The notes under the pieces are model-generated. The model searched no databases and was not told the DNA's origin. It worked only from the letters and a program-made list of their open reading frames with translations. Positions 32,083-43,844 of a DNA stretch of 64,000 nt are shown piece after piece; within the stretch, counting starts at the first letter, position 1, and each line of letters starts with the position of its first letter. A program made the translations under genes and the position numbers. Origin of the DNA: Burkholderiales bacterium (lineage in GTDB: Bacteria; Pseudomonadota; Gammaproteobacteria; Burkholderiales; Burkholderiaceae_C); contig CANJJE010000003.1 in the NCBI GenBank assembly GCA_947474755.1, positions 124,001 through 188,000 on the forward strand, written 5' to 3'.

Positions 32083-32202
32083 TCCATTCTAGAGAGGGCA
32101 ACCCCAACGCCGCGGTGTCATCAAGCCACGCCAAAGCCCGGGCGACCCGGGCCGAAGGCGGCGCCCCTTGGGCAGGAGCGCCAGCGACTGGGGGGCCACT
32201 AG

Positions 32203-33414
32203 TCAGTCGGCCTGCTTGCGCAGGAACGCGGGAATCTCGATCTCGTCCATGCCATTGCTGGCCAGCGCATCTACCTTGGCGGCTGCAGTCCGGGTGCGCC
32301 AGACGCTGGGGGTGTTCATCCCGCCGTAGTCGGGGCCGGCTGTGGTGCCCATCGCGCCCATCGGGTGGCCGACCGCGTTGCTCAGAAGCGGCAGATCGTC
32401 CGTGCCGGTGCGGCGCAGCGGCGCGCTGTGCACCACGCTGATCGGAGCCTGCTGGCGGCGTGCCGGGCTCAGGCCGGTCGCGATCACCGTCACCCGCAAC
32501 TGGTCGCCCAGGCTTTCGTCGTAGACGGTGCCGAAGATCACGTGCGCATCGTCGGCCGCATAGCGGCGGATGGTATTCATCGCGTTCTTGCTTTCCGAGA
32601 GCTTCAAGGTGCTGCGGTTGGCAGCGATCAGCACCAGCACGCCCTTGGCACCCGACAGGTCGATGCCCTCGAGCAGCGGGCAGGCCACGGCCGCATCGGC
32701 CGCCTTGGTCGCGCGGTCGGGGCCGCCGGCCTGGGCCGTACCCATCATCGCCTTGCCCGGCTCGCTCATCACCGTCTTCACATCCTCGAAGTCGACGTTG
32801 ACCATGCCGTGCATGTGGATGATGTCGCTGATGCCGCCGACCGCGTTCTTCAGCACGTCGTTGGCCTCGGAGAAAGCCTGGTCCTGCGTGACGTCATCGC
32901 CCAGCACCTCGAGCAGCTTCTCGTTGAGCACGACGATCAGCGAGTCGACGTTTGCCTCCAGTTCCGACAGGCCGACATCGGCGGTCTTCATCCGGCGACC
33001 GCCCTCGAAGTCGAAGGGCTTGGTCACCACACCGACGGTCAGGATGCCCATTTCCTTCGCAATGCGTGCGATCACCGGCGCGGCGCCAGTGCCGGTGCCG
33101 CCACCCATGCCGGCGGTGATGAACAACATGTTCGAGCCGACGATGGCCGAACGGATGCGCTCTTCTGCCTCCAGGGCCGCGGCCTTGCCGACATCAGGCT
33201 TGGCGCCGGCGCCGAGACCGCTGCTGCCGAGCTGGATCAGCTGGTGCGCACCGGATCGGTTGAGCGCCTGCGCATCGGTGTTGGCGCAGACGAATTCCAC
33301 GCCTTGCACGCCCTGCGTGATCATGTGCTCGACGGCGTTGCCGCCGCCGCCGCCAACGCCGATCACCTTGATCTGCGTGCCGAGGTCAAATTCTTCGATC
33401 ATTTCGATGGCCAT
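32203..33414 (-). CDS. ftsZ: Cell division protein FtsZ
   Basis: IKVIGVGGGGGNAVEHMI; FITAGMGGGTGTGAAPVIA; C-terminal EIEIPAFLRKQAD. Confidence 0.98.
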   Translation of the reverse strand: MAIEMIEEFDLGTQIKVIGVGGGGGNAVEHMITQGVQGVEFVCANTDAQALNRSGAHQLIQLGSSGLGAGAKPDVGKAAALEAEERIRSAIVGSNMLFITAGMGGGTGTGAAPVIARIAKEMGILTVGVVTKPFDFEGGRRMKTADVGLSELEANVDSLIVVLNEKLLEVLGDDVTQDQAFSEANDVLKNAVGGISDIIHMHGMVNVDFEDVKTVMSEPGKAMMGTAQAGGPDRATKAADAAVACPLLEGIDLSGAKGVLVLIAANRSTLKLSESKNAMNTIRRYAADDAHVIFGTVYDESLGDQLRVTVIATGLSPARRQQAPISVVHSAPLRRTGTDDLPLLSNAVGHPMGAMGTTAGPDYGGMNTPSVWRTRTAAAKVDALASNGMDEIEIPAFLRKQAD

Positions 33415-33612
33415 GTTGTTCTCCAAAGTAAGCAGTTGCCGTTGAGGGGTTCGGTGTTTCAGGTCTAGCCAGGTCTTCGTTGTTCGCTGCGGTGATCCGG
33501 GCCGAAGCCGTCGTCCGCAGTCTTTGCATCCGGGGAACCGGGGGGCGCGCGCGAATGCATGCGGGGCCCCGCGCGGATGTTGTGGTCGAGACTCAGGTTC
33601 ATGGTCGCTGCC

Positions 33613-34842
33613 TCAGAAGTTGCCGAGGAACCAGTCGCGGGCACGGCCCAGGACCGTCTTCACCGAACCGGCCTGCTGCGCCGCGCGCTGGCCGCGGGAG
33701 CGGGCCAACCGGCCTTCTTCGAGCAGGCCCATCACGGTAGCCGAGCGGGTGTTGGCCATCATGTCCTGCAACGCGCCGTGGTACAGCGGAATGCCCTTGC
33801 GAACCGGCTTCAGGAAGATGTCCTCGCCGAGCTCGACCATGCCCGGCATCACCGCCGCCCCGCCGCAGATCACGATGCCCGAGGACAGAAGCTCCTCGTA
33901 GCCGGACTCGCGAATCACCTGATGGACCAGCGAATAGATCTCCTCGATGCGCGGCTCGATCACCCCGGCCAGCGCCTGCCGGCTCAACATGCGTGGCGGG
34001 CGGTCACCGAGGCCCGGCACCTCGAGCTGGTCGCTCGGGTCGGCCAGCAATTGCTTGGCCACCCCATATTCGATCTTGATCTCTTCCGCGTCCTTGGTTG
34101 GCGTGCGCAGCGCCATCGCGATGTCGCTGGTGATGAGGTCGCCAGCGATCGGTATCACGGCGGTGTGGCGAATCGCGCCGCCAGTGAAGATCGCGACATC
34201 GGTGGTGCCCGCGCCGATGTCGACCAGCGCCACGCCCAGGTCCTTCTCGTCCTCGGTCAGCACCGCATGGCTGCTGGCGCTGGGGTTGAGGACCAGCATG
34301 TCGACCTCGAGGCCGCAGCGGCGCACGCACTTGATGATGTTCTCGGCTGCACTCTGAGCGCCAGTGACGATGTGCACCTTGACTTCGAGCCGACCGCCAC
34401 TCATCCCGATCGGTTCTTTCACCTCGTGACCGTCGATGACGAATTCCTGAGGCTCGACCAGCAGCAGCCGCTGGTCGTTGGGGATGTTGATCGCCTTCGC
34501 GGTCTCGACCACCCGCGCCACATCCACAGGCGTCACTTCCTTGTCGCGCACGATCACCATGCCGGTGCTGTTCTGGCCGCGGATGTGACTGCCGGTGATG
34601 CCGGTGTAGACGCGGGTGATCTTGCAGTCGGCCATCATCTCGGCCTCCTTCAGCGCCTGCTGGATGCTCTGCACCGTGGCGTCGATGTTCACGACCACGC
34701 CGCGCTTGAGCCCATGCGCCGGTGCGCTGCCGAGTCCGGCCACGCGCAACTCGCCATCGGGCAGCATCTCGGCCACGACCACCATCACCTTGGCAGTGCC
34801 GATGTCGAGCCCGACCACCAGATCTTTCAGTTCCTTGGCCAT
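33613..34842 (-). CDS. ftsA: Cell division protein FtsA
   Basis: LVVGLDIGTAKVMVVVAE; DIGAGTTDVAIFTGGAIRHT; C-terminal amphipathic-like RARDWFLGNF. Confidence 0.97.
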   Translation of the reverse strand: MAKELKDLVVGLDIGTAKVMVVVAEMLPDGELRVAGLGSAPAHGLKRGVVVNIDATVQSIQQALKEAEMMADCKITRVYTGITGSHIRGQNSTGMVIVRDKEVTPVDVARVVETAKAINIPNDQRLLLVEPQEFVIDGHEVKEPIGMSGGRLEVKVHIVTGAQSAAENIIKCVRRCGLEVDMLVLNPSASSHAVLTEDEKDLGVALVDIGAGTTDVAIFTGGAIRHTAVIPIAGDLITSDIAMALRTPTKDAEEIKIEYGVAKQLLADPSDQLEVPGLGDRPPRMLSRQALAGVIEPRIEEIYSLVHQVIRESGYEELLSSGIVICGGAAVMPGMVELGEDIFLKPVRKGIPLYHGALQDMMANTRSATVMGLLEEGRLARSRGQRAAQQAGSVKTVLGRARDWFLGNF

Positions 34843-34855
34843 CCGTTCCTCTCGC

Positions 34856-35692
34856 TCAATTCCTGTTCACAGCGCCCGGGGCGACCACCGTCGTGATGCC
34901 CTGCAGGCGCAGCGCATAGCCATCGCGATGCCTCAGGTCGGCATAGAGCACCGGGGCCTGAAACAGCTGGGTCATCTGTGTCACCGTAGCGACGAAGCGA
35001 TCGGCGCGCGCCAGCACCTCGTCATCGCTGCCCCGGCCGAGCTCGACCTTCGCGCCGGTGTCGAGCTCGACCGCCCAGGAAGCCCGCCTCGACAGCCTCA
35101 GCGTGTCGATGTGGCTGCCCTGCCGGGCGAACACGGTCTGCAGGCGCCTCAGCATCGACAGCATCGCGGCCGAACTGTCCTCAGGTCCCTGGAGCGTGGG
35201 CAGGCTGTCGCCTTCGACGTCACCGACATTGGCCTCGAACACCTCCCCTTGGGCGTTGACCAGCCGCTCGGTCGTGCCGTTGCCATCCGCCTCGCGCCAG
35301 AGCGCAACGGGTCGGTGCTCTTCGATCCGCACCGCCAGGCGGTTGGGCCACACCCGCTGCACCACCGCATGGCGTACCCACGGCACCGTCTCGAACGCGC
35401 GGCGCGCGGCCTGCAGGTCGATGGTGAAGAAGTTGCCACGCAGCTGAGGCACCGCGTTGACACGGATCGTTGCCACGCTGTTGCGCGTCAGATCGCCTTC
35501 GATGTGTATCGAGCGCAGCGCGAACACCGGCTGGCGGGTCAGCAGATGCAGCGACAGTCCGACGAACACCAGCGCCGCCAGCACATAAAGACCATTCGCC
35601 GTGAGCCGCATCCACCGCACATCGGCAGGCAGCGCGTCGCGCGCTGGGCGACTGGCGCTCCGCGGCGGGATGATGGTGGTGGTGGTGGCCAT
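34856..35692 (-). CDS. ftsQ: Cell division protein FtsQ
   Basis: Single TM then POTRA-like VFALRSIHIEGDLTRNSVATIRVNAVPQLRGNFFTIDLQAARRAFETVPWVRHAVVQRVWPNRLAVRIEEHRPVALW; dcw synteny. Confidence 0.95.
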   Translation of the reverse strand: MATTTTIIPPRSASRPARDALPADVRWMRLTANGLYVLAALVFVGLSLHLLTRQPVFALRSIHIEGDLTRNSVATIRVNAVPQLRGNFFTIDLQAARRAFETVPWVRHAVVQRVWPNRLAVRIEEHRPVALWREADGNGTTERLVNAQGEVFEANVGDVEGDSLPTLQGPEDSSAAMLSMLRRLQTVFARQGSHIDTLRLSRRASWAVELDTGAKVELGRGSDDEVLARADRFVATVTQMTQLFQAPVLYADLRHRDGYALRLQGITTVVAPGAVNRN

Positions 35693-35705
35693 GGCGAGTC
35701 GGGCG

Positions 35706-36698
35706 TCAGGCAGCCGAAGGGGATGGGGTTCCTGCCACCGCGGGCTGCGCATCGAGGCGGGCCTGGCTGGCGATCAGCAGACACAGCTGCGCGTAGTCGA
35801 TGCCCATCGCGCGCGCTGACATCGGCACCAGCGAATGCGTCGTCATGCCGGGAGAGGTGTTCATCTCCAGCAGGAAGGGTTTGCGATCACGCGCGCGGAT
35901 CATCAGGTCGGCGCGACCCCAGCCGCGGCAGCCCAGGGTTCGGTAGGCGGCCAGCACGATGCGCTGTATGTCCTGCTCCTGCGACTCGGGCAAGCCGCTC
36001 GGCACCTGGTACTTCACTTCGTCGGTGAAGTACTTGTTCTGATAGTCGTACGCGCCCTCGGGCGCGACGATCTTCACCACCGGCAGCGCGCGCGCGCCAG
36101 GGCCCTCACCCAGCACCGGGCAGGTGACTTCCTCACCCTCGATGAACTCCTCGCACAGCACGTCCTGGTCGTACCGTGCGGCAAGCTCCACCGCGGCTCG
36201 CATCTGGTCGGCGGTCTGCACCTTGGTGATACCGATCGACGAGCCCTCGCGGGGCGGTTTGACGATCAGCGGAAGACCCAGCTGATCGGGCACGGCCTGC
36301 ACCTGTTCAACCGTGTGCTCGCCTGGCGGGAGCCAGACATGGCGAGGCGTTGGCAGGCCTTCTGCCAGCCAGATGCGCTTCGTCATCACCTTGTCCATCG
36401 CCACCGCCGAGGCCAGGACGCCGGATCCGGTGTACGGGACCCCCAGCAGTTCGAGGGCACCCTGCACCGTGCCGTCCTCGCCGTGGCGGCCGTGAAGCGA
36501 GATGAAGCAGCGCTCGATGCCAAGTCGCTTCAACTCGGACAGGTCGCGCTCGGCCGGATCGAAGGCCTGCGCATCGACGCCCAGTGACTGCAGAGCAGCC
36601 AGCACGCCTCTTCCGGACATCAGAGAGATGTCGCGCTCGGCAGAGCTGCCGCCCAGCAGCACGGCGACTTTACCCAGGGCCTTCGCTGCGCCACTCAT
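35706..36698 (-). CDS. ddl: D-alanine--D-alanine ligase
   Basis: [75 protein letters not shown]. Confidence 0.96.
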   Translation of the reverse strand: MSGAAKALGKVAVLLGGSSAERDISLMSGRGVLAALQSLGVDAQAFDPAERDLSELKRLGIERCFISLHGRHGEDGTVQGALELLGVPYTGSGVLASAVAMDKVMTKRIWLAEGLPTPRHVWLPPGEHTVEQVQAVPDQLGLPLIVKPPREGSSIGITKVQTADQMRAAVELAARYDQDVLCEEFIEGEEVTCPVLGEGPGARALPVVKIVAPEGAYDYQNKYFTDEVKYQVPSGLPESQEQDIQRIVLAAYRTLGCRGWGRADLMIRARDRKPFLLEMNTSPGMTTHSLVPMSARAMGIDYAQLCLLIASQARLDAQPAVAGTPSPSAA

Positions 36699-38146
36699 CG
36701 TTCAGCCTCCGCCATCGCGCTGCCAACAGCATCGGCCCTGCGCTTCAACTCCAGCACCTGTCCAGGTACCTGGCCGATCGAACCGGCGCCCATGGAGACC
36801 AGCACATCGCCGGCACGGGCGTGGTCGATGATGGTCTGCGCAAGCATCGCGATGTCGTCGACGAAGACCGGATCGACCTTGCCCGCGACTCGCAGCGCGC
36901 GCGCCAGTGCACGGCCGTCGGCAGCGACGATGGGCGCCTCGCCCGCGGCATAGACCTCGGTGAGCAGCACGGCGTCGGCGCTGCCGATCACCCTGACGAA
37001 ATCCTCGAAGCAATCGCGGGTGCGGGTGTAGCGGTGCGGCTGAAACGCCAGCACCAGTCGGCGGCCCGGGAACGCACCGCGTGCCGCGGCCAGCGTGGCG
37101 GCCATCTCGACCGGGTGGTGACCGTAGTCGTCAATCAGCGTGAAGCTGCCAGTCGTGCCATCCGCAGCGGTCACCGGCACCTCGCCGTAGCGCTGGAAGC
37201 GACGATCGACGCCGCGGAACTCGGCCAATCCTCGCACCATCGCCGCGTCGGGCAGTTCCAGCTCGGTGGCCACGGCAATCGCGGCCAGCGCATTCAGCAC
37301 GTTGTGGTCGCCAGGCAGGTTCAGCGTGACCTCGAGATCGGGCATCGCCGTACCGTTGCGCCGCTGCACCGTGAAGTGCATGCGCCCTGCCCGTGCCTGG
37401 ACATCCACCGCGCGCACCATGGCATCGATGCCGAAGCCGTAGGTGACCACCGGCCGCGAAAGCATCGGCATGATCGAGCGCACGCCAGGGTCGTCGCAGC
37501 AGACGATGGCCGCGCCGTAGAAAGGCATGCGGTGGACGAACTCCACGAACGCATGCTTGAGCCGACCCAGGTCATGCCCGTAGGTGTCCATGTGATCGGC
37601 ATCGATGTTGGTCACCACCGCCATCACCGGCAACAGGTTCAGGAAGGACGCATCGGACTCGTCGGCCTCGACGACGATGTGGTCGCCCGAACCCAGGCGC
37701 GAATTCGCGCCGGCTGCATTCAGGCGTCCGCCAATCACGAAGGTCGGATCGAGGCCGGCCTCGGCCAGCACGCTGGTCACCAGGCTGGTGGTGGTGGTCT
37801 TGCCGTGGGTGCCGGCGATTGCGATGCCCTTCCTCAGCCTCATCAATTCCGCCAGCATGACCGCACGCGGCACCACAGGCACCCGTCTCGCGCGGGCAGC
37901 CATCACTTCGGGGTTGTCGGCCTTCACTGCCGTCGAGGTGACCACCGCTTCCGCGCCTTCGATGTTCGACGCGTCATGTCCGACCGAGACCCGGATGCCG
38001 AGGCTGGCCAGCCGCCGCGAGGTGGCGCTGTCGCTGGTGTCCGACCCCGACACGCCATACCCGAGGTTGTGCAGGATCTCGGCGATGCCGCTCATGCCAG
38101 CGCCGCCGACCCCGACGAAGTGGATGTGCTTGACGGCGTGCTTCAT
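36695..38146 (-). CDS. murC: UDP-N-acetylmuramate--L-alanine ligase
   Basis: [61 protein letters not shown]. Confidence 0.97.
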   Translation of the reverse strand: MKHAVKHIHFVGVGGAGMSGIAEILHNLGYGVSGSDTSDSATSRRLASLGIRVSVGHDASNIEGAEAVVTSTAVKADNPEVMAARARRVPVVPRAVMLAELMRLRKGIAIAGTHGKTTTTSLVTSVLAEAGLDPTFVIGGRLNAAGANSRLGSGDHIVVEADESDASFLNLLPVMAVVTNIDADHMDTYGHDLGRLKHAFVEFVHRMPFYGAAIVCCDDPGVRSIMPMLSRPVVTYGFGIDAMVRAVDVQARAGRMHFTVQRRNGTAMPDLEVTLNLPGDHNVLNALAAIAVATELELPDAAMVRGLAEFRGVDRRFQRYGEVPVTAADGTTGSFTLIDDYGHHPVEMAATLAAARGAFPGRRLVLAFQPHRYTRTRDCFEDFVRVIGSADAVLLTEVYAAGEAPIVAADGRALARALRVAGKVDPVFVDDIAMLAQTIIDHARAGDVLVSMGAGSIGQVPGQVLELKRRADAVGSAMAEAER

Positions 38147-38231
38147 GCCGTCCTCCCGCCCGGCCGCCCCAAGGGACAGCGGCGCTCCCCTGGGGGGCAA
38201 TGCGGTCGCGAAGCGACATGCGTGCGGGCAG

Positions 38232-39317
38232 TCATGTCAACACCAGCCCTTCCAGTTCATCGGCGACGCGCGATGCGGCTTTCGGCCGGGCCAGAGCGCG
38301 CGCCTTTGTCGCCATCGCCAGCAGCGACTCGCGGGTCAGACCGGCCAGCATGTCTGCCAGATGCCGCGGCGTCAGCTCGCCTTGAGGCACTTGCAGCGCT
38401 GCGCCATGCGAGGCCATCCACTGCGCGTTGTCGCGCTGGTGCGAGGTGGTGCTGACCACCAGCGGCACCAGCACGCTTGCAACCCCGGCGGCGCACAGTT
38501 CGCTGACGGTGATTGCGCCCGCGCGGCAGACGATCACGTCGCACTCGGCCAGCCGCTGCGCCATGTTGTCTATGAAGGGCAGCACCTCGGCCTGCACCGA
38601 GGCCTGCGTGTAGTCGGCCTGCACCGTCGCCGCGTGCGCCGCGCCGGTCTGGTGGATGACCTGTGGCCGCTGCGGGTCTGCCATCAGCGCCAGCGCCTGA
38701 GGCACGCAACGGTTCAGCACCGAGGCCCCGAGGCTGCCGCCGACGACCAGCAGCCGCAACGGACCGCTGCGACCCGCGAAACGTGTCGAGGGTGCGGGCA
38801 GCGCCTCGATCTCGGCACGCACCGGGTTGCCGGTGACGACACCGCGTCGCGTGTCGCGTGCAGCCGGGCCGTCGAAACCAAAGGCAACGCGATCAGCGAA
38901 CGGCAGCAGGGATCGGTTGCTCACCAGCAGCGCAGCGTCGGCATTCACCAGCATCAGTGGCCGGCGAAGCACGGCGGCCATCAACCCCGCCGGGAAGCAC
39001 AGGTAGCCTCCCATGCCGAGCACGGCGTGCGCACGGCGCCGACGAATGATGGCCGCGCAGGTCCAGAAAGCGGCCAGCAATCGAAAACCACCCGCCAAGG
39101 TGTGCAGCCAGCCCTTGCCACGCACGCCGGTGAAGGCCACGGTGTCGAGCGCAATGTCATGCGGTGGCACCAGCCTGTTTTCCATGCCGGTGGTAGTGCC
39201 CAGCCAGCTGACGGTCCAGCCACGCCGCTGCATCTCCTGCGCCACCGCGAGGCCGGGCATGACGTGACCACCGGTGCCGGCGGCGACGACAAGCAGGTGT
39301 TTGCTCTGCTGGGTCAT
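38232..39317 (-). CDS. murG: UDP-GlcNAc:undecaprenyl-PP-MurNAc-pentapeptide GlcNAc transferase
   Basis: [65 protein letters not shown]. Confidence 0.96.
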   Translation of the reverse strand: MTQQSKHLLVVAAGTGGHVMPGLAVAQEMQRRGWTVSWLGTTTGMENRLVPPHDIALDTVAFTGVRGKGWLHTLAGGFRLLAAFWTCAAIIRRRRAHAVLGMGGYLCFPAGLMAAVLRRPLMLVNADAALLVSNRSLLPFADRVAFGFDGPAARDTRRGVVTGNPVRAEIEALPAPSTRFAGRSGPLRLLVVGGSLGASVLNRCVPQALALMADPQRPQVIHQTGAAHAATVQADYTQASVQAEVLPFIDNMAQRLAECDVIVCRAGAITVSELCAAGVASVLVPLVVSTTSHQRDNAQWMASHGAALQVPQGELTPRHLADMLAGLTRESLLAMATKARALARPKAASRVADELEGLVLT

Positions 39318-39364
39318 GCATGACCCCTTTGCGTTTGTTGCCTTGCGAGGCAGGGTCGCCGTGC

Positions 39365-39732
39365 GTTGCAGCCCGCCGGGTCTCGGCCCGGCACCCGAGT
39401 AACTTTGGCTTCGCCGAAACCCGTTTTCATTTGCGGGCCCAAATGAAAGTCACCAAAGCAAAGGGCCTGAACACCAGCCCATTTGGCTGTCACGCTTCGG
39501 CTACAAGAGAACGGCAGTGGCTCTGGCACAAGAACTCCCACCGAGGACCTGACTTGCTGGTTGTTCTTGTGGCAGAGCCGTTGAAGGCAACCTTTAGCCG
39601 AAGCGAACCGGCCAAATGGCTGGTGTTCGGGCCCTCTTTTTGGGTTACTTTTTTCTGGGCCAGCAGAAAAAAGTGACTCGCCTGCCGGGGCGAACACCCG
39701 GCGCGGTATCACCCGACGGCGCGGTGCAACGC
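39365..39732. repeat. Long imperfect inverted repeat (~370 bp) between ftsW and murG
   Basis: Arms pair at several places: 39437-39490 with 39610-39662 (GGCCCAAATGAAAGTCACCAAAGCAAAGGGCCTGAACACCAGCCCATTTGGCTG vs GGCCCAGAAAAAAGTAACCCAAAAAGAGGGCCCGAACACCAGCCATTTGGCCG) and 39520-39536 with 39564-39580 (GGCTCTGGCACAAGAAC vs GGCTCTGCCACAAGAAC); ~27-nt central loop. Confidence 0.88.
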
Positions 39733-39747
39733 AAGGCAGCAAAGCCT

Positions 39748-41010
39748 TCATGCCCGCCCCCCCCGCATCAACTGCCGATTCTCGATATCAACCCGCGCCA
39801 CGATGGCCAAGGCAATCATGTTCATCAGGATCGCCGAGCCACCGTAGCTCATCAACGGCAAGGTCAGCCCCTTGGTCGGCAGCACGCCCAGGTTGACGCC
39901 CATGTTGATGAAGGCCTGGCCGCCCATCCACAGCCCGATGCCCTGCGCATACAGGCCGGCGTAGACACGATCGAGCGCGATCGCCTGGCGGCCGATGTAG
40001 AACAGTCGGCGCGACAGCCAGAAGAAGGCAAAGATGACGCAGGCGACGCCGACCAGACCGAGTTCCTCACCGATCACGGCGAGCAGGAAATCGGTGTGGG
40101 CCTCGGGCAGATAGTGCAGCTTCTCGACGCTGGATCCCAGACCCTGGCCGAAGATCTCGCCTCGCCCGAAGGCGATCAGCGAATGGGACAGCTGGTAGGC
40201 CTTGCCCAGCGTGTACTTCTCGTCCCAGGGGTTCAGGTAGGCGAAGATGCGCTCGCGCCGCCAATCGCTCAGCGTGATCATCAGCACGAAGGCGCCGATC
40301 AGCACGGCGGTGATCAGCAGGAACATCCGGCCATTGACACCGCCGAGGAACAGGATGCCCATCGCGATCGTCGCGATGACCAGGAAGGCGCCCATGTCTG
40401 GCTCGGCAAGCAGCAGCAGACCGACAACCGCCACCGCGAAGGCCATGGGCAGCACCGCTTGCCAGAAGTTTTCGCGCGCATCCATCTTGCGGACCATGTA
40501 GCCAGCGGCATACATCGCCATTGCCAGCTTGGCGAGTTCGGACGGCTGGAAGGTCATGAAACCCAACGGCAACCAGCGGCGTGCGCCCTTGACGCCATGG
40601 CCGCTGATGGCCGGCACCAGCACCAGCACCAGAAGAAACAGCGCGGCGACGAAGATCCACGGCGCGGCCGCTTCCCAGACACTGACCGGCACCTGCACGA
40701 CGATCAGTGCCGCCACGCAGGCGATGCACAGCGACAGCACATGGCGGGACAGGAAGTACGTCGGTGTGTAGAAGGAGAAGCGCGGGTTGTCCGACATCGC
40801 GATCGACGCGCTGTAGACCATCACGACGCCCAGGGCCAGCAGCCCCACCACCACGCACAGGAGCGCCTGATCGAAGCCGAGCATGCGCGTCGGACTGCCC
40901 GATTTCACGTTGATCCAGTCGCGCACCGGGACCGCCACGCGATCAGGGGCGCCGCCAGGCCATGAACCCATCACGCGCGCCTTCAGCGCATCGATGCGCA
41001 GGGCCTGCAT
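39748..41010 (-). CDS. ftsW: Lipid II polymerase / cell division protein FtsW (start uncertain: ATG 41010 or GTG 41022)
   Basis: [75 protein letters not shown]. Confidence 0.96.
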   Translation of the reverse strand: MQALRIDALKARVMGSWPGGAPDRVAVPVRDWINVKSGSPTRMLGFDQALLCVVVGLLALGVVMVYSASIAMSDNPRFSFYTPTYFLSRHVLSLCIACVAALIVVQVPVSVWEAAAPWIFVAALFLLVLVLVPAISGHGVKGARRWLPLGFMTFQPSELAKLAMAMYAAGYMVRKMDARENFWQAVLPMAFAVAVVGLLLLAEPDMGAFLVIATIAMGILFLGGVNGRMFLLITAVLIGAFVLMITLSDWRRERIFAYLNPWDEKYTLGKAYQLSHSLIAFGRGEIFGQGLGSSVEKLHYLPEAHTDFLLAVIGEELGLVGVACVIFAFFWLSRRLFYIGRQAIALDRVYAGLYAQGIGLWMGGQAFINMGVNLGVLPTKGLTLPLMSYGGSAILMNMIALAIVARVDIENRQLMRGGRA

Positions 41011-41080
41011 CAAGCCGCTCACAGGACAACCCTCCACTGTGCGCGCTGCGCAATGAACGCCTGGAAGCCGCCCGGCGCGC

Positions 41081-42652
41081 TCATGCCACCACCCCCGCAT
41101 CGGCTGCGATCGCACGTACGGTGTCGACAAAGACGTCGGCGCGGTGGACGTAGTTGTCGAACATGTCGAGACTGGCGCAGGCCGGGCTCAGCAGCACCGC
41201 GTCGCCCGGCAGGGCCTGGGAGAACGACCAGCGCGTCGCTGCTTCGAGCGTGGCGTGGCGCTGCAGCGTCAGCGGGTCGATCGATGCGAGCGCCGCTTCG
41301 ATCAGCGCCGCATCGCGGCCCAGCGTCGCCACCGCACGGGCATGACGACGCACAGGCTCGGTCAGCGGCGAGAAGTCCTGCCCCTTGCCGTCACCGCCCA
41401 GGATCACGACCAGCTTCGACGGCGCTCGATCAGCGCCCAGGCCCTCGAGCGCCGCGACAGTCGCGCCGACATTGGTGCCCTTGCTGTCGTCGTAGGCATC
41501 GATGCCATCGATGGTGGCAACGTGGGCGACCCGATGCGGCTCGCCAGCGTAGTCGCGCAGACCGTGCAGCATCGGCGCCAGTGGGCAGCCGATCGCGGTG
41601 GCCAGCGCCAGCGAGGCCAGCGCATTGGCTGCGTTATGGCGCCCGCGCACGCGCAAGGCGTCGGCCGGCATCAGCCGCTGGATGTGCAGTTCTTCAGGCA
41701 CTATCTCGACCCCGGCACGCACACGCTTGCGCGGGAAACTGTCATCGGCTTCGAGCGCCCGGACCAGCCAGGCGACTCCGTTCTCGGTGATGAACCCGTA
41801 GTCGCCCGGGTGCTGTGGCGCGTCGAGCCCGAAGCGCACGAGGGCACGCTCTGCGACTGCGGATGCCCGGCCTTTCGCATTGCTGCTGGCAGCGGTTGCC
41901 TGCGCTTGCACGGCCTGCGCCAGCGCTTCGACGCGAGCATCGTCGCGGTTGACGATCATCACCGCATCACGGCCCCAGATGCGTGCCTTGGCGGCCGCGT
42001 AGTTCGCCATCGAGCCGTGCCAGTCGAGGTGGTCCTCGGTGATGTTCAGCACCGCTGCCGCATCCGGTTCGAATCCGCGGACGCCATCGAGCTGGAAGCT
42101 GCTGAGCTCGAGTACCCAGACCTGCGGCAAGGCCTCGGGCTCGCCGTCGAGCGCATCGGCCAGCGTCTGCAGCATCGTCGGGCCGATGTTGCCGGCGACT
42201 GCGACATGCTTGCCAGCACGCTCGAGCAGCAGCGCCGTCATCGCGGTGGTCGTGGTCTTGCCATTGGTGCCTGTGATGGCCAGCACCTGCGGCGCATAAG
42301 CGGACTCGGCTTTCAGATCGGCCAGCGCGCGGGCGAACAGATCGAGCTCGCCTTGCACCACGATGCCTTGCTCGATGGCGGAGCAAAGCGGTGCGGCGAT
42401 GCGCGCGTCGGTCGGCGACAGGCCCGGGCTTTTCAACACCAGTTGCACGCCATCGAATGCGGCCGGGTTCAACTCACCCTTCATCAGCAGCGCCTGCGGC
42501 ACCTGCGCGGCCAGTGTCTCGGCCTGCGGCGGCGACTCGCGCGAATCCCAGACACGCACCACCGCGCCGCAGCGCGCGCTCCACCGCGCCATCGCGAGGC
42601 CGGAGTCACCCAGGCCCAGGACCAGCACCGTGAGACCGTGGAGATGCTTCAT
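41081..42652 (-). CDS. murD: UDP-N-acetylmuramoyl-L-alanine--D-glutamate ligase
   Basis: [87 protein letters not shown]. Confidence 0.97.
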   Translation of the reverse strand: MKHLHGLTVLVLGLGDSGLAMARWSARCGAVVRVWDSRESPPQAETLAAQVPQALLMKGELNPAAFDGVQLVLKSPGLSPTDARIAAPLCSAIEQGIVVQGELDLFARALADLKAESAYAPQVLAITGTNGKTTTTAMTALLLERAGKHVAVAGNIGPTMLQTLADALDGEPEALPQVWVLELSSFQLDGVRGFEPDAAAVLNITEDHLDWHGSMANYAAAKARIWGRDAVMIVNRDDARVEALAQAVQAQATAASSNAKGRASAVAERALVRFGLDAPQHPGDYGFITENGVAWLVRALEADDSFPRKRVRAGVEIVPEELHIQRLMPADALRVRGRHNAANALASLALATAIGCPLAPMLHGLRDYAGEPHRVAHVATIDGIDAYDDSKGTNVGATVAALEGLGADRAPSKLVVILGGDGKGQDFSPLTEPVRRHARAVATLGRDAALIEAALASIDPLTLQRHATLEAATRWSFSQALPGDAVLLSPACASLDMFDNYVHRADVFVDTVRAIAADAGVVA

Positions 42653-42665
42653 CGCCGTGTCTCGC

Positions 42666-43844
42666 TCAACGCAGCTTCAGGCTGGCCAGCCCGACCAGGC
42701 ACAACAGCATCGTGATGATCCAGAAGCGCACGACGACCTGCGTTTCCTTCCAGCCCGACTTCTCGAAGTGGTGGTGCAGCGGCGCCATCTTGAGCACGCG
42801 CTGACCGGTGCCATAGCGCATGCGGGTGTACTTGAACCAGCTCACCTGCAGCATCACCGACAGTGCCTCGACGACGAACACGCCACCCATGATGCCGAGC
42901 ACGATCTCCTGGCGCGTGATGACCGCGATGGTGCCCAGCGCACCGCCCAGCGACAACGCGCCTACATCGCCCATGAACACCTGAGCAGGGTGGGTGTTGA
43001 ACCACAGAAAGGCCAGACCGGCGCCGGCTGTTGCGGCGCAGAACACCAGCAGTTCGCCACTGCCCGGGATGTGCGGGAACAGCAGGTACTTGCTGAAGTA
43101 GGCGTTGCCGGTGACGTAGGCGAACACGCCAAGTGCCGACGCCACCATCACCACCGGCATGATCGCCAGACCATCGAGACCGTCGGTGAGGTTCACCGCA
43201 TTGCTGGCGCCGACGATGACGAACCAGGTCAGCGCGATGAATCCGTAGACGCCCAGCGGATAGCTGATGGTCTTGAAGAAGGGCACGATCAGGTCGGCTG
43301 CAGGTGGCAGGTCATTCGAGAAGCCGCTTTGCACCCAGCGCAGGAACAGCTCGAAGACGCGCAGGTTCGAGGTCTCGCTGACGCTGAATGCCAGGTAGAA
43401 CGCCGCCACCAGCCCGATCAGGGCCTGCCAGAAGAACTTGTCGCGCGAGCGCATGCCCTCCGGGTTCTTGTCGACCACCTTGCGCCAGTCGTCGGCCCAG
43501 CCGATCGCGCCAAAGCCCAGTGTCACCAGCAGAACGATCCACACGAAGCGGTTCGACCAGTCGAACCACAGCAGCGTGGACACGGTGATGCCGATCAGGA
43601 TCAGCACGCCGCCCATCGTCGGCGTGCCCGACTTGGCGATGTGCTGCTCGACGCCGTACTCGCGGATCGGCTGGCCGATCTTCAATGCGGTCAGGCGGCG
43701 AATGACCCAGGGGCCGAACGCCAGGCCGATCAGCAGCGCCGTCATCGCGGCCATCACCGCTCGGAAGGTGATGTACTGGAACACGCGGAAGTAGCCGAAT
43801 TCCGGCGACAGCGCCTGCAGCCAGCTCGCAAGGCTAAGCAGCAT
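42666..43844 (-). CDS. mraY: Phospho-N-acetylmuramoyl-pentapeptide transferase
   Basis: [96 protein letters not shown]. Confidence 0.98.
   Translation of the reverse strand: MLLSLASWLQALSPEFGYFRVFQYITFRAVMAAMTALLIGLAFGPWVIRRLTALKIGQPIREYGVEQHIAKSGTPTMGGVLILIGITVSTLLWFDWSNRFVWIVLLVTLGFGAIGWADDWRKVVDKNPEGMRSRDKFFWQALIGLVAAFYLAFSVSETSNLRVFELFLRWVQSGFSNDLPPAADLIVPFFKTISYPLGVYGFIALTWFVIVGASNAVNLTDGLDGLAIMPVVMVASALGVFAYVTGNAYFSKYLLFPHIPGSGELLVFCAATAGAGLAFLWFNTHPAQVFMGDVGALSLGGALGTIAVITRQEIVLGIMGGVFVVEALSVMLQVSWFKYTRMRYGTGQRVLKMAPLHHHFEKSGWKETQVVVRFWIITMLLCLVGLASLKLR

Noticed and set aside
39314-39751. ORFs 39320..39676 (+) and 39314..39751 (-) between ftsW and murG
   Set aside because: They fall inside the inverted repeat and encode mirror-related peptides; more likely repeat-derived spurious ORFs than proteins.
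39616-40965. 449-aa plus-strand ORF opposite ftsW
   Set aside because: Antisense to FtsW, which has all expected motifs; translation is low-complexity His/Gln/Asp-rich.
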